From NCBI RefSeq assembly GCF_014904795.1, contig NZ_JACZFS010000036.1, positions 105,585 through 169,584 on the forward strand: DNA of 64,000 nt. Reading direction: 5' to 3'. Shown here in pieces: positions 8,805-17,111 of the stretch. Every line of letters begins with the position of its first letter. The first letter of the stretch is position 1. The translations under genes and the position numbers were made by a program. The notes below the pieces were generated by a model. The model searched no databases. It saw only the letters and a list, made by a program, of their open reading frames with translations, and was not told the origin of the DNA. Source of the DNA: Nisaea nitritireducens. Its GTDB lineage: Bacteria > Pseudomonadota > Alphaproteobacteria > Thalassobaculales > Thalassobaculaceae.

Positions 8805-9494
8805 TCAGGGGACCAGTCTGTAGCCGCCTGGATCCGTCACCAGGATTTGCGCATTAGACGGATCGATCTCGATCTTTTGCCGCAGCCGGTAAACGTGGGT
8901 TTCCAGCGTATGCGTGGTGACACCGGCATTGTAGCCCCAGACCTCGTTCAACAGTGTCTCACGCTTCACCATGCGTCCGCCGGTCCGATAGAGATACTTG
9001 AGGATCGCGGTTTCCTTTTCCGTCAACCGGACCTTCTTGTTCCGGGCCTCGTCGAGCAGCAGCTTGGCGCTCGGCCGAAAACTGTACGGACCGATCGTAA
9101 AAAGCGCGTCGTCACTCTGCTCATGCTGCCGCAAATGCGCCCGCATGCGGGCCAGCAGCACGGCAATCTTGAACGGCTTGGTGACATAGTCGTTCGCCCC
9201 GGCATCGAGACCGAGAATGGTGTCCGCATCGCCGTCCTGGGCCGTCAACATGACGACTGGCGATTTGACGCCGTTACGCCGGATCAGCCGGCAAACATCG
9301 CGCCCGTCCATATCCGGGAGGCCGACATCAAGCAGGATCAGGTCGAAATGCGCCGACTTGACCGCTTCCAGTGCCGCGGCGCCGTTTTCAACAGCGCTGA
9401 CCACGAATTCCTCGTGCAGCTCCAGCTGCTCGCTCAACGTCACCCGAAGCGCTTCGTCATCCTCGACCAACAGGACTTTCTTACCGTTCACCAT
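8805..9494 (-). CDS. Orphan OmpR/PhoB-family response regulator
   Basis: A 229-residue two-domain regulator. The receiver (about 5-118) has the acidic pocket VEDDE, phospho-acceptor Asp56 in LILLDVGLPDMDG, Thr in VVMLTAQ, and Lys in YVTKPF. The C-terminal winged helix (about 135-228) shows RLTEKETAILKYLY, KRETLLNEVWGY and LETHVYRLRQKIE. No histidine kinase is encoded nearby, so it is an orphan in this window. A longer ORF starts at 9530, but family alignment begins at MVNGKKVLLVEDDE, so ATG 9494 is preferred. Confidence 0.92.
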   Translation of the reverse strand: MVNGKKVLLVEDDEALRVTLSEQLELHEEFVVSAVENGAAALEAVKSAHFDLILLDVGLPDMDGRDVCRLIRRNGVKSPVVMLTAQDGDADTILGLDAGANDYVTKPFKIAVLLARMRAHLRQHEQSDDALFTIGPYSFRPSAKLLLDEARNKKVRLTEKETAILKYLYRTGGRMVKRETLLNEVWGYNAGVTTHTLETHVYRLRQKIEIDPSNAQILVTDPGGYRLVP

Positions 9495-9563
9495 CACCAG
9501 CCACGACCCGTTGCGTATGTACCAAACCACACTTAAGGAGAAAGAGTGTCGAATACCAGAGGC

Positions 9564-9869
9564 TTAAACCGGCCCTGTTTCGACCTCTTTCCAGAAACTG
9601 ACATAGCCGGCAATGCGCTTTGCCTTGCGGCCAGGCTGCGGATAGGACCAGCCCGCGTCCGAGAAAATGCGCGCTCCATCGATGACATCATAGTAGATCG
9701 CCTCGCCGCGCCAGGGACACCGCGTCCGCGTACCGGTCTCCCGCAGCAGCTCGAAACGTACGGAATCCGGCGGAAAATAGACACTTCCCTCGACTGTCAC
9801 GGTGTCCCGCTCCGGCGCCCGGGCAATTTCCGTCTCGCCGAGACGCGCCACCAGAACCTGATCGAACAT
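9564..9869 (-). CDS. DUF427 domain protein
   Basis: A 101-residue protein matching the DUF427 family: VYFPPDSVRFELL, then TRCPWRGEAIYYDV and a conserved GYVSFWKEVE near the C-terminus. It is a small all-beta protein of unknown biochemical role. It follows the alpha/beta-hydrolase gene by 13 bp on the same strand, so the pair is probably an operon. A second DUF427 gene lies at 55028-55426. Confidence 0.85.
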   Translation of the reverse strand: MFDQVLVARLGETEIARAPERDTVTVEGSVYFPPDSVRFELLRETGTRTRCPWRGEAIYYDVIDGARIFSDAGWSYPQPGRKAKRIAGYVSFWKEVETGPV

Positions 9870-9882
9870 CGTCGTCCGCCCC

Positions 9883-10764
9883 TCAAAAAGCCGGTGCCAG
9901 AATCAGCCGGAGCATGGCCAGGCAGAGCGGGTGGTGCGGATCGCCGAACGCTTCAAGTGCGGTAAAATGATCGCGATCTGGCAAATCGATACACTCGACC
10001 GGCTGCCGTTTCTCCCTCAACGCAGCCGCAAGCTCGTCCCGCTGGCGCAGATATTCCGGCCCCTCGAGCCCACCGACCGTAAGCAGATGAGGCGGCAAGC
10101 GCAGCCCGGCAGCATTCGCGTTACGCACCAGCCGGATCGGCGACAATGCGCTCACATCACTTTCAGTGAGAGAAAGTGCGTCGTTCAGATAACAGAGCCG
10201 GATCGGCTCCAGATCATGCAGGCCGCTGACAGAGCAAATGCCCTTCAACGTGCCTGCCGCGACTCCCGCCGGGCCACCCATAAGGGCCGAGAGATGACCG
10301 CCCGCCGAATGGCCCGCGAGATAGAGGCGGTTTGGATTGCCGCCGAAGCGGGTTGCATTGTCCTTCACCCAGGCAATCGCCGCGCGAATGTCATCGGCGA
10401 TATCCGCCACCCTCACCTCCGGGCAAAGCCGGTAGCCGACAGAGACGAAATTGATGTCCGCCGCGATGAAAGTCGGTGCCAGAAAATGCGCGATCGACTT
10501 GTCGCGCATGTGCCAATAGCCGCCGTGAATGAAGATCAGTACCGGCGCGTCCCGTTTCCCGGCAGGAAAAACATCGACGCACTGGCGTGGATGATCGCCG
10601 TAAGGCTGGTCGAGATCGACCGAGAACTGTTTCCGCACATCGGCGCCAGCCGCTTCCCAACGTGCTGAAATCTCAGCACTGTTGGCGACTTTCGCACGAT
10701 TGTCGTATTCGCGGTCGAGCCCGGCGCGGTCATAGGAATTGAAAAGAGTCATGTCCCGGTCCAT
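9883..10764 (-). CDS. Alpha/beta hydrolase (esterase/arylformamidase-like)
   Basis: A protein of about 293 residues with the HGGYWHMRDKS oxyanion-hole motif, the nucleophile elbow AGHSAGGHLSAL and a C-terminal DRDHFTALEAF holding the catalytic His. Its N-terminal NSYDRAGLDREYDNRA resembles bacterial arylformamidase-like esterases, but no kynurenine-pathway gene is nearby, so the substrate is open. The start was set at the ATG at 10764 because AGGAG lies about 10 nt upstream; the ORF extends to 10875 but overlaps the divergent gene's upstream region. Confidence 0.85.
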   Translation of the reverse strand: MDRDMTLFNSYDRAGLDREYDNRAKVANSAEISARWEAAGADVRKQFSVDLDQPYGDHPRQCVDVFPAGKRDAPVLIFIHGGYWHMRDKSIAHFLAPTFIAADINFVSVGYRLCPEVRVADIADDIRAAIAWVKDNATRFGGNPNRLYLAGHSAGGHLSALMGGPAGVAAGTLKGICSVSGLHDLEPIRLCYLNDALSLTESDVSALSPIRLVRNANAAGLRLPPHLLTVGGLEGPEYLRQRDELAAALREKRQPVECIDLPDRDHFTALEAFGDPHHPLCLAMLRLILAPAF

Positions 10765-10851
10765 CTGTGCACATCTCCTGTAACAGTGCGGGAGGGACAA
10801 AGCCGGTTCAAGGTGCTTGACCTCCGGCGCGGTCGGAAGATGATGCGGTCC

Positions 10852-12009
10852 ATGACAGATACACTCCCAAATCAAGGTGCCGGCGCGCCCGCAGGCTCAC
10901 CGACCCAGACCCATGTTGACCGGGCGATCTCCGAGCTGCGCCGTGGCGGCCTGATCCTGCTACACGGTTCGGCCGAGGAAAGCGTGCTGCTGGTCCTTGC
11001 CGCAGAAATGGCAAACGAGAGCGGGCTTGGTACAATGATCCGGCTCGCCGGCAGCCTGCCGTCGGTCATCGTGCCGAAGAACCGGGCACGCGATATCACC
11101 GGAAACCCGGAGCTTCCTGCCTATTCGAGCATGGCCCTCCCCAGAGGCGCCGATGCCGCCCTGATCCGGCAGATCGCCGATCCGCTGTTTGAGCCGGAGA
11201 AGTTCGGTGCGCTCGGTCGCGGCCTTACCGTGGTCCCGGTGCGCTCTGGCCGGCTGGGGCCGGCGGCGGTACAGCTCGCAAAATGGGCTCGGCTTCTGCC
11301 GTCTGTCGTTGTGGCCAGGCTGACCGATGTGAAAGTCGCCGACGCCGAATCCTGGGCGCATGGGCAGGGCCTCCTGTCAGTCAGTGTTTCGGACACCGAA
11401 GATTACGTCGCGGAAAGCGCGCGGCGCCTCACCAGGGTTGCCTCTGCGCGGGTACCCCTGGCGGATGCCGAGCAATCGCGCATCGTTGCATTCCGTCCTG
11501 CTGACGGTGGTGAGGAACATCTGGCAATCGTTGTCGGAGAGCTGGATGTCAGCCAGCCGGTTCTGGTCCGCCTGCATTCCGAATGCCTGACCGGTGATCT
11601 GCTCGGCAGCCTGCGTTGCGACTGTGGCGACCAGCTCCGGGGCGCCCTCCGGGAGATTGGCAAGCACGGGTCCGGAGTTCTGCTCTATCTGGCCCAGGAA
11701 GGCCGGGATATCGGTCTGATCAACAAGCTCCGAGCCTATCAACTTCAGGATCTCGGCAGCGATACTGTCGATGCCAATGAGCAACTTGGCTTCGAAGCGG
11801 ACGAGCGGGTCTATCTGACCGCCGCCGAAATGCTGCACCAGCTCGGCGTCAATGCTGTCAGGCTGATGACGAACAATCCGGAAAAGATTGCCCAGCTCCG
11901 GAGCTCCGGGGTCAATGTGGTCGAACGGGTAGCTCATATTTTCCCGTCCAATACCCACAACGAAGAGTACCTGCGGACCAAAGCGAACCGCACAGGCCAT
12001 CTTTTCTAG
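10852..12009 (+). CDS. ribA: GTP cyclohydrolase II with degenerate RibB-like N-terminal domain
   Basis: A protein of about 385 residues. The C-terminal half is a standard RibA: zinc ligands near Cys245, Cys256 and Cys258 (HSECLTGDLLGSLRCDC), the EGRDIGLINKLRAY loop, and LMTNNPEKI. It converts GTP to 2,5-diamino-6-ribosylamino-pyrimidinone 5'-phosphate, the first step of riboflavin synthesis. The N-terminal half (about 15-205) has the length and place of a RibB domain but lacks RibB's acidic DxExE-type active-site loop, so it is probably non-catalytic. The start ATG 10852 is preferred; ATG 10840 is possible. Confidence 0.9.
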   Translation: MTDTLPNQGAGAPAGSPTQTHVDRAISELRRGGLILLHGSAEESVLLVLAAEMANESGLGTMIRLAGSLPSVIVPKNRARDITGNPELPAYSSMALPRGADAALIRQIADPLFEPEKFGALGRGLTVVPVRSGRLGPAAVQLAKWARLLPSVVVARLTDVKVADAESWAHGQGLLSVSVSDTEDYVAESARRLTRVASARVPLADAEQSRIVAFRPADGGEEHLAIVVGELDVSQPVLVRLHSECLTGDLLGSLRCDCGDQLRGALREIGKHGSGVLLYLAQEGRDIGLINKLRAYQLQDLGSDTVDANEQLGFEADERVYLTAAEMLHQLGVNAVRLMTNNPEKIAQLRSSGVNVVERVAHIFPSNTHNEEYLRTKANRTGHLF

Positions 12010-12084
12010 GAAAACCGGGTTTTTACAACGCCACCTGTCAGTGGTACGCGGCTTGCATCAAAGCGGGGCAAAGGAGCCTTCGCG

Positions 12085-13011
12085 ATGGATGTCAGTCAAA
12101 CGGCAGCACAACCGGCCTGGTGGTCACAATCCTCCCCGAGCGGAGAATTGGACCTTAAAGAGGATATGTACAAGCCGGCTCAGGTCGCCTCCGAAGCCGA
12201 TGATGGCGGCTGGGGTCCTGACGGTTTCGGTTTCGACGATTTCGTAGATATCGTAAATCCGCTGCAGCACCTGCCATTTATTTCCACCCTCTATCGGGAA
12301 TTCACCGGCGACACGATTGCGCCTGCGGCTCGTACCGCTGGAAGCGCACTTTATGGCGGACCCGCAGGCCTGGTGGCCGGCGTCGCAAACGTGATGTTTG
12401 AGGCGGAGGGCGGCTCCGATATCGGTGCGACGATGATTGCTGAGCTTAAGGGGGCCGGAACCACGCCAGCGAATGCCAATGCCCTCCCGGCAGAAGAGAC
12501 GCTGCTGGCTGAAGCGCCGCAGACATCATCTCCGTCACCGGTACCCACCCCGACCGATGGCGCGATCACACCGGCTGCCGATCAACGCAGTTTTGCTGTT
12601 GCCGGCGTACAGACCGCCAGTACGGATGCCGCCATGACGCCCGAGGCCATGGCCGCCTACGCCCGGGCAAGTGCCCTTACAGCGCCGACGCCCGGCAGCG
12701 GTTCGGTGGACTGGACCAGTGGCGTGATCACGCAGCCCGCTGCCGAGGCCAGCCCCGGCATCCAGTCAGTTTCCGGAGGGGGCCTCGATGCCCTGATCCG
12801 CAGCAGCCAGGCGAAGACTGCAACACGGCGGCGTGGTCCAGCCTTGCCGATGCTGGTGCAGCCCGGCCTGAAAACCCGCGGCGCCCAGGCTCCGGCGAGC
12901 GAACCCGCTCTGCCGATCGACCCCTCTCAGCGTGCCGGGTTGGCGGATTGGATGATGAAGGCGCTCGATAAATATGGAACCATGAAAGTCAGTGGTAGCG
13001 GCGTCGGGTAA
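12085..13011 (+). CDS. Conserved protein of unknown function
   Basis: A 308-residue protein I cannot assign. The N-terminal part holds the most ordered region: FGFDDFVDIVNPLQHLPFISTLYREFTG, then a glycine/alanine-rich stretch ALYGGPAGLVAGVANVMFEAEGG (about 90-115) that could be a short membrane-associated hairpin. The rest is Ala/Pro/Thr-rich and probably disordered, ending in a short helix (GLADWMMKALDKYG). There is no signal peptide. A perfect hairpin follows the stop. Confidence 0.7.
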   Translation: MDVSQTAAQPAWWSQSSPSGELDLKEDMYKPAQVASEADDGGWGPDGFGFDDFVDIVNPLQHLPFISTLYREFTGDTIAPAARTAGSALYGGPAGLVAGVANVMFEAEGGSDIGATMIAELKGAGTTPANANALPAEETLLAEAPQTSSPSPVPTPTDGAITPAADQRSFAVAGVQTASTDAAMTPEAMAAYARASALTAPTPGSGSVDWTSGVITQPAAEASPGIQSVSGGGLDALIRSSQAKTATRRRGPALPMLVQPGLKTRGAQAPASEPALPIDPSQRAGLADWMMKALDKYGTMKVSGSGVG

Positions 13012-13017
13012 ACCCCA

Positions 13018-13042
13018 TCAGACGCCACTTTCCGGCGTCTGA
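13018..13042. terminator. Perfect 9-bp hairpin
   Basis: TCAGACGCC (13018-13026) and GGCGTCTGA (13034-13042) form a perfect stem with a 7-nt loop ACTTTCC. It sits between the stop of the unknown gene and the Shine-Dalgarno of the L,D-transpeptidase-like gene. It lacks a U-tract, so it may attenuate transcription or stabilise a 3' end rather than terminate fully. Confidence 0.45.
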
Positions 13043-13055
13043 CAGGAGTGCCCCC

Positions 13056-13610
13056 TTGGACCGTCCCCCTTTGGATCTCATCCTCCGCCGTGAGCAAAAC
13101 GGCTCCCATAGCATCGTGCTGGATGGACATGCCTTGACCTGCGCTATCGGCAAAGGCGGCGTCCGCGAAGACAAGCGCGAGGGTGATGGCGCAACGCCGA
13201 TCGGGCAATTTCCCTTTCGGCGGATTTTCTACCGGGCAGATCGCCTGGAGCATATTCCCGGATGCCCGGATGCGATCCCGATCGAAGAGGATCATGGCTG
13301 GAGCGACGATCCGGCTGACCCGGAACAGTACAACCGGCTGGTCAAACTGCCTTATCCGCACTCTCATGAATGCCTGAAGCGCGAGGATGCGGTCTACGAT
13401 GTGGTCGTAGAGCTGGGATACAATGATTCGCCGCCAACTCCAGGCCGCGGCAGCGCGATTTTCATGCATGTGGCCCGGCCGGACTATTCCGGAACGGAAG
13501 GCTGCATCGCATTGGCCCTTCCCGATCTGCTGCGGGTCCTGGAGCAGGCCGGGGGCAACGGCACCGTTGTTGTACCGCCAGAGCTTGCTGACAAAAGCGG
13601 GCCGTCTTAA
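13056..13610 (+). CDS. YkuD-type L,D-transpeptidase family protein
   Basis: A 184-residue protein with the YkuD-like active site IFMHVARPDYSGTEGCIAL, where His and the Gly-Cys pair form the catalytic centre. It also has the family-typical REDKREGDGATPIGQFP and LGYNDSPP motifs. Members crosslink or trim peptidoglycan peptides, yet no signal peptide is seen here, so location is uncertain. The start is a TTG at 13056, chosen because AGGAG (13044-13048) lies 7 nt upstream and no ATG/GTG fits. Its TAA overlaps the convergent yggS stop. Confidence 0.85.
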   Translation: MDRPPLDLILRREQNGSHSIVLDGHALTCAIGKGGVREDKREGDGATPIGQFPFRRIFYRADRLEHIPGCPDAIPIEEDHGWSDDPADPEQYNRLVKLPYPHSHECLKREDAVYDVVVELGYNDSPPTPGRGSAIFMHVARPDYSGTEGCIALALPDLLRVLEQAGGNGTVVVPPELADKSGPS

Positions 13611-14314
13611 CCGGCGGGCTTCAGCCTGTCACCGAAGATAGCCGTGCCGACGCGGACGTGGGTCGCGCCGAACTCGATCGCAACCTCATAGTCCCCGCTC
13701 ATACCCATGCTGAGCTTTTCCAGCCCATGGCGCAGGGCAATTTCACGCAACAAGGCGAAATGGAGCGCCGGCTCGTCATCCGCCGGGGGAATACACATCA
13801 GGCCGACGACGTTCAGGCCATGCTCGTCCCGGCACGCCTCGATGAACGCATCCGCATCGCCCGGCAGGACGCCTGCTTTCTGGTCTTCCTCGCCGGTATT
13901 AACCTGCACGAAACACTCCAGCGTCCGGCCCTGCTTTTTCATTTCCGCAGCCAGAACCCGGGCCAGTTTGGGCCGGTCGACCGTCTCGATCACATCAAAG
14001 AGCGCAATGGCGTCCGCCGCCTTGTTGGTCTGCAGCGGGCCGATCAGATGCAACGTCACGTCAGGATAGCGGGCCTTCAGCTCCGGCCATTTTCCCTGCG
14101 CTTCCTGCACCCGGTTCTCGCCGAAAATACGCTGCCCTTCCACGAGGGCCGCCTCGACCTTCTCCACCGGCTGCACCTTGCCAACAGCGACCAGCGTGAC
14201 ATCTCCGGGTGCCCGGCCAGCTGCCTTTTCAGCAGCCTCGATCTGTGCCTTCACAGCCCGGAGATTGGCCCCGACATCAACCGTCGCACCCGCCTCAGCC
14301 ATCTGCTGTTCCAT
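13607..14314 (-). CDS. yggS: YggS-family pyridoxal-phosphate homeostasis protein
   Basis: A PLP-binding alanine-racemase-fold protein of about 235 residues. It contains RIFGENRVQEAQGKWP, LHLIGPLQTNK and the C-terminal LSMGMSGDYEVAIEFGATHVRVGTAIFG, all YggS signatures. The family buffers intracellular PLP and has no known enzymatic activity. The lysine that binds PLP sits in VAVGKVQP, whereas many homologues read AVSKTKP. It overlaps the end of the upstream sulfotransferase gene by about 20 bp (35 bp if the start at 14329 is used). Confidence 0.92.
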   Translation of the reverse strand: MEQQMAEAGATVDVGANLRAVKAQIEAAEKAAGRAPGDVTLVAVGKVQPVEKVEAALVEGQRIFGENRVQEAQGKWPELKARYPDVTLHLIGPLQTNKAADAIALFDVIETVDRPKLARVLAAEMKKQGRTLECFVQVNTGEEDQKAGVLPGDADAFIEACRDEHGLNVVGLMCIPPADDEPALHFALLREIALRHGLEKLSMGMSGDYEVAIEFGATHVRVGTAIFGDRLKPAG

Positions 14315-16226
14315 TACTCTCGTCCCCATATCCGAACGCTTTTATTTCTGGTCGGAGTTCCTCGGCAACCACTTCCATGGCCGGGCCATAACGCTTCCAC
14401 CGCGCGACCGCATGACCATAGAGCGGCTGTGTCACCTGCGCATAGCTAGGCGTCGCGATGTGTCCGCGCCGACGCGCATGTTCATGGAACCCCATCATCC
14501 GATCATCCCAATCCAAACCGAGAAATCGCAACACCGGCTCGGCCGCAGCCTGAAGATCACGGGTCATGTCCTCATATTTCACCGTCACTATGCCGGGCTT
14601 CAGGTGCTCCACATAAAGCCGCCAGAGACCGAAAACCTCACGATAGAAACGGGCTGTATCCGGCAATGAGCAGAAAACCGCCATGGAATGGTTCAGATTG
14701 AAATTCTGCATCAGGCAACTGAGGCAGACATCGCACGGATGCCGGAGAGCGAGGATAAACCGCGCCTTCGGAAAGATCCTCATAATCAAGCCTGCGTGCA
14801 CAATATTGAGCGGCATCTTGTCGATATAGACAGCACCTTCAGACGGCACCAGAAACCGGTCCCGTTCTGCGAAATACGCGGCCCGCATTTCCGCACGCAC
14901 GTCTTCCGGAAGGCTTTCCAGCGCACTCGGATATCCTGCCGTCACTGCCAACCGGGCAGAGAGCCCGGAGATAAGCGGGCGCTCCTCGAGCACCTGCACT
15001 CCAGGGTGCGCATCAAGGACCTGGTCGAGAAGGGTGGTTCCGGAGCGCGGAAAGCCGACAAGAAATACGGGATCTGTCTCACCCACCTTGCCTTGCGGAC
15101 CATTGTCGGCCCAGGACGGTGCGTTTTTGAATGCCGACGTGAGAGTCTCAACCTCGGCGAAGGCCCGCTCGGGATCGACAAGTCCCCCTCGAAACTCTTT
15201 CATCTGGGTCCGGTTTGCGCTCTCGAACCAGGTAAAAGCGTCGGCGTAGTGCCCTTGGGAGTCGAGGGACTGCGCAAGCTCGAAACCGAGGCGATGCATA
15301 TCCGGACCCGGCACAGCCCCCTCAAGTGCCTCCCGCAGACAGGAAGTTGCTTCATCAAAGCGTTTGAGACGCCTCAGCGCCCGGCCCTCAAGCGCCACGA
15401 GATACTGTTTTCCTGGCTCCAGCCACAATCCCCGACGGGCAACCGACAGCGCGGCTTCCATTGCCGACGTCCGGTCCAAAAGCTCCGCCAGCATTGTATA
15501 GGACGCAACCTGAGACGGATCGAAGATCAAGGCACGGGTGGCTAGCCGGACCCCTCGATCCGCATGCCCCGTATCGCGAGAATAGACTGCGAGTGCCCGC
15601 AAGGCACGCGGGTCCGAGGCACCGCTCTCCGCCAGCCTGTCAAACAGTGCTCGGGCCTCGTCAAAACGCCCGGTCGCGACATAAATGCCCGCCAGATTGC
15701 CTTGAATCTCAATGCTGTCATCACCCAGCATCGCCCGTTCCAAGGCAACCGCCGCCCGATGCAAATCACCCTGGCCGCGATAGATCAGGGCAAGATTGTT
15801 CAACACCGCCGGGTCGTCCCCTTGGCGCAGCGCAATTTCCAGAGCCGGAGCCGCTTCATCATGCCGACCCATTTCCAGCAACGCGGTTCCGTAAAGCTTC
15901 TGGACCGCGGGATTATCCGCGAAGCGGCCCGCAAAAGGACCAAGCAACTCCAGCGCTTCCGTGGGCAATCCGCGATGAAGCTGAACCTGAGCCAGATTGA
16001 TGATTATCTGAGGCTCCGACGGCGCCTGCGCGCGGGCTTTCTCCAGCGCCTTGGCCGCCCGATCGAAATCACCGCCGGAAGCCTCGATCATGCCGGCCAT
16101 ATAATATGGCCGCCAATCGCTGCCGGCCTTACGGAGTATCCGGGCATAGCGCTCCCGCGCCTCGCGCCAACGGCCTGCACTCGCGAGTTTGCGGATCGGA
16201 TCGAAGTCAGATAGCTGCATGGACAT
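14295..16226 (-). CDS. TPR-sulfotransferase
   Basis: A protein of about 643 residues. The N-terminal 370 residues are TPR repeats (e.g. DPAVLNNLALIYRGQGDLHRA). The C-terminal domain is a PAPS-dependent sulfotransferase with the 5'-phosphosulfate loop VGFPRSGTTLLDQVL (about residue 387) and the 3'-phosphate motif LRHPCDVCLSCLMQNF. Such fusions transfer sulfate to a protein, glycan or small molecule; the acceptor is unknown. It lies 9-20 nt downstream of another sulfotransferase gene. A GTG at 16238 is an alternative start. Confidence 0.88.
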   Translation of the reverse strand: MSMQLSDFDPIRKLASAGRWREARERYARILRKAGSDWRPYYMAGMIEASGGDFDRAAKALEKARAQAPSEPQIIINLAQVQLHRGLPTEALELLGPFAGRFADNPAVQKLYGTALLEMGRHDEAAPALEIALRQGDDPAVLNNLALIYRGQGDLHRAAVALERAMLGDDSIEIQGNLAGIYVATGRFDEARALFDRLAESGASDPRALRALAVYSRDTGHADRGVRLATRALIFDPSQVASYTMLAELLDRTSAMEAALSVARRGLWLEPGKQYLVALEGRALRRLKRFDEATSCLREALEGAVPGPDMHRLGFELAQSLDSQGHYADAFTWFESANRTQMKEFRGGLVDPERAFAEVETLTSAFKNAPSWADNGPQGKVGETDPVFLVGFPRSGTTLLDQVLDAHPGVQVLEERPLISGLSARLAVTAGYPSALESLPEDVRAEMRAAYFAERDRFLVPSEGAVYIDKMPLNIVHAGLIMRIFPKARFILALRHPCDVCLSCLMQNFNLNHSMAVFCSLPDTARFYREVFGLWRLYVEHLKPGIVTVKYEDMTRDLQAAAEPVLRFLGLDWDDRMMGFHEHARRRGHIATPSYAQVTQPLYGHAVARWKRYGPAMEVVAEELRPEIKAFGYGDESNGTADG

Positions 16227-16246
16227 GATTGCAGGCACTCATTGGC

Positions 16247-17092
16247 TCAGACACGGGGTTTCCCGGATTTGAAAACATAACCCAGCTCCAGAAGCAGATC
16301 ATAATGCCGCTCCGTCAGGCGTTTTACATGATCGTCGCTCAAAAGGTCCCGATACCCGCCAACCCCGCCCGAGCGGAAGAATTTCTGCGATTGATGCACG
16401 CGTTCGCGGAAGCCGCTCTGTTTTTCCTGACCGGAGACCACCCTGAAACTGCTGTTCTTGATCGCCCGCTTCAGCCGTTCGGGGTTTTTCGGCACTCCTA
16501 GATAACGCATGAAAGAGCCAAAGGCCTTCATCGGGCTCTTGACCATGTCCTCGTATCTCAGCGTCAGCGGATTGAAGTTCTCCACCGCGTGCCAGCTGCG
16601 GTAATGGTCTGTCCAGGTACCAAGGACCTGAAAGACCGCCGCCGGACTGGTCCGCGTGGTCTGCAACCCCGAGGTCATTGCCTCGACCGCATCGTCAAGC
16701 GTGAGCCGATAGTGATCCGCATAGGAAACCGTCACATCGAACACATTACGCACGACATAGGCCGCGCCCGCCGTGCATTCGAGATAGATGAGCGGCCGCC
16801 CCTCATGCATTGCAAGCGCATTGTGGGTCTTCACGATGGTCGTCTGTGCTTCCTGCGCCCATTGCTTTTGCAGGGGCTCGCGCAATGCATGCAGCTCGGC
16901 ATCGCTCATTTCCTGTAGCGGCTTTCCGGCGATCTTCTCGTAGAGCGGCCCCATCATATCGCCGTAGCGGACCACGCCGAGCTCATTGATCGAGACCGGC
17001 TCCGCACTGTTGCGGAACAGGTTCTCGATAAAGACCCGGAGCCAGGTGTTGCCGGACTTTGGAAAGGATGCGAGCCAGAGGATGCCGCTCAT
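16247..17092 (-). CDS. Sulfotransferase domain protein
   Basis: A 281-residue single-domain sulfotransferase. The PAPS 5'-phosphosulfate motif is at the very N-terminus (ILWLASFPKSGNTWLRVF), the 3'-phosphate motif is YVVRNVFDVTVSYADHY (about 135-150), and the C-terminal RVHQSQKFFRSGGVGGYRD matches the GxxGxWK-type region of cytosolic sulfotransferases. The acceptor is unknown. It sits between the oxygenase gene and the TPR-sulfotransferase, with gaps of about 20 bp on either side, suggesting one transcript. Confidence 0.88.
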   Translation of the reverse strand: MSGILWLASFPKSGNTWLRVFIENLFRNSAEPVSINELGVVRYGDMMGPLYEKIAGKPLQEMSDAELHALREPLQKQWAQEAQTTIVKTHNALAMHEGRPLIYLECTAGAAYVVRNVFDVTVSYADHYRLTLDDAVEAMTSGLQTTRTSPAAVFQVLGTWTDHYRSWHAVENFNPLTLRYEDMVKSPMKAFGSFMRYLGVPKNPERLKRAIKNSSFRVVSGQEKQSGFRERVHQSQKFFRSGGVGGYRDLLSDDHVKRLTERHYDLLLELGYVFKSGKPRV

Positions 17093-17111
17093 GAAGTCTT
17101 GCCAGCCCAGC

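Noticed and set aside
9546..9965. Plus-strand frame opposite the DUF427 gene
   Set aside because: The minus-strand DUF427 motifs are clear and the plus frame has no family pattern.
12003..12030. AAAACCGGGTTTTT after ribA as an intrinsic terminator
   Set aside because: The pairing leaves essentially no loop, so a stable hairpin is not possible.
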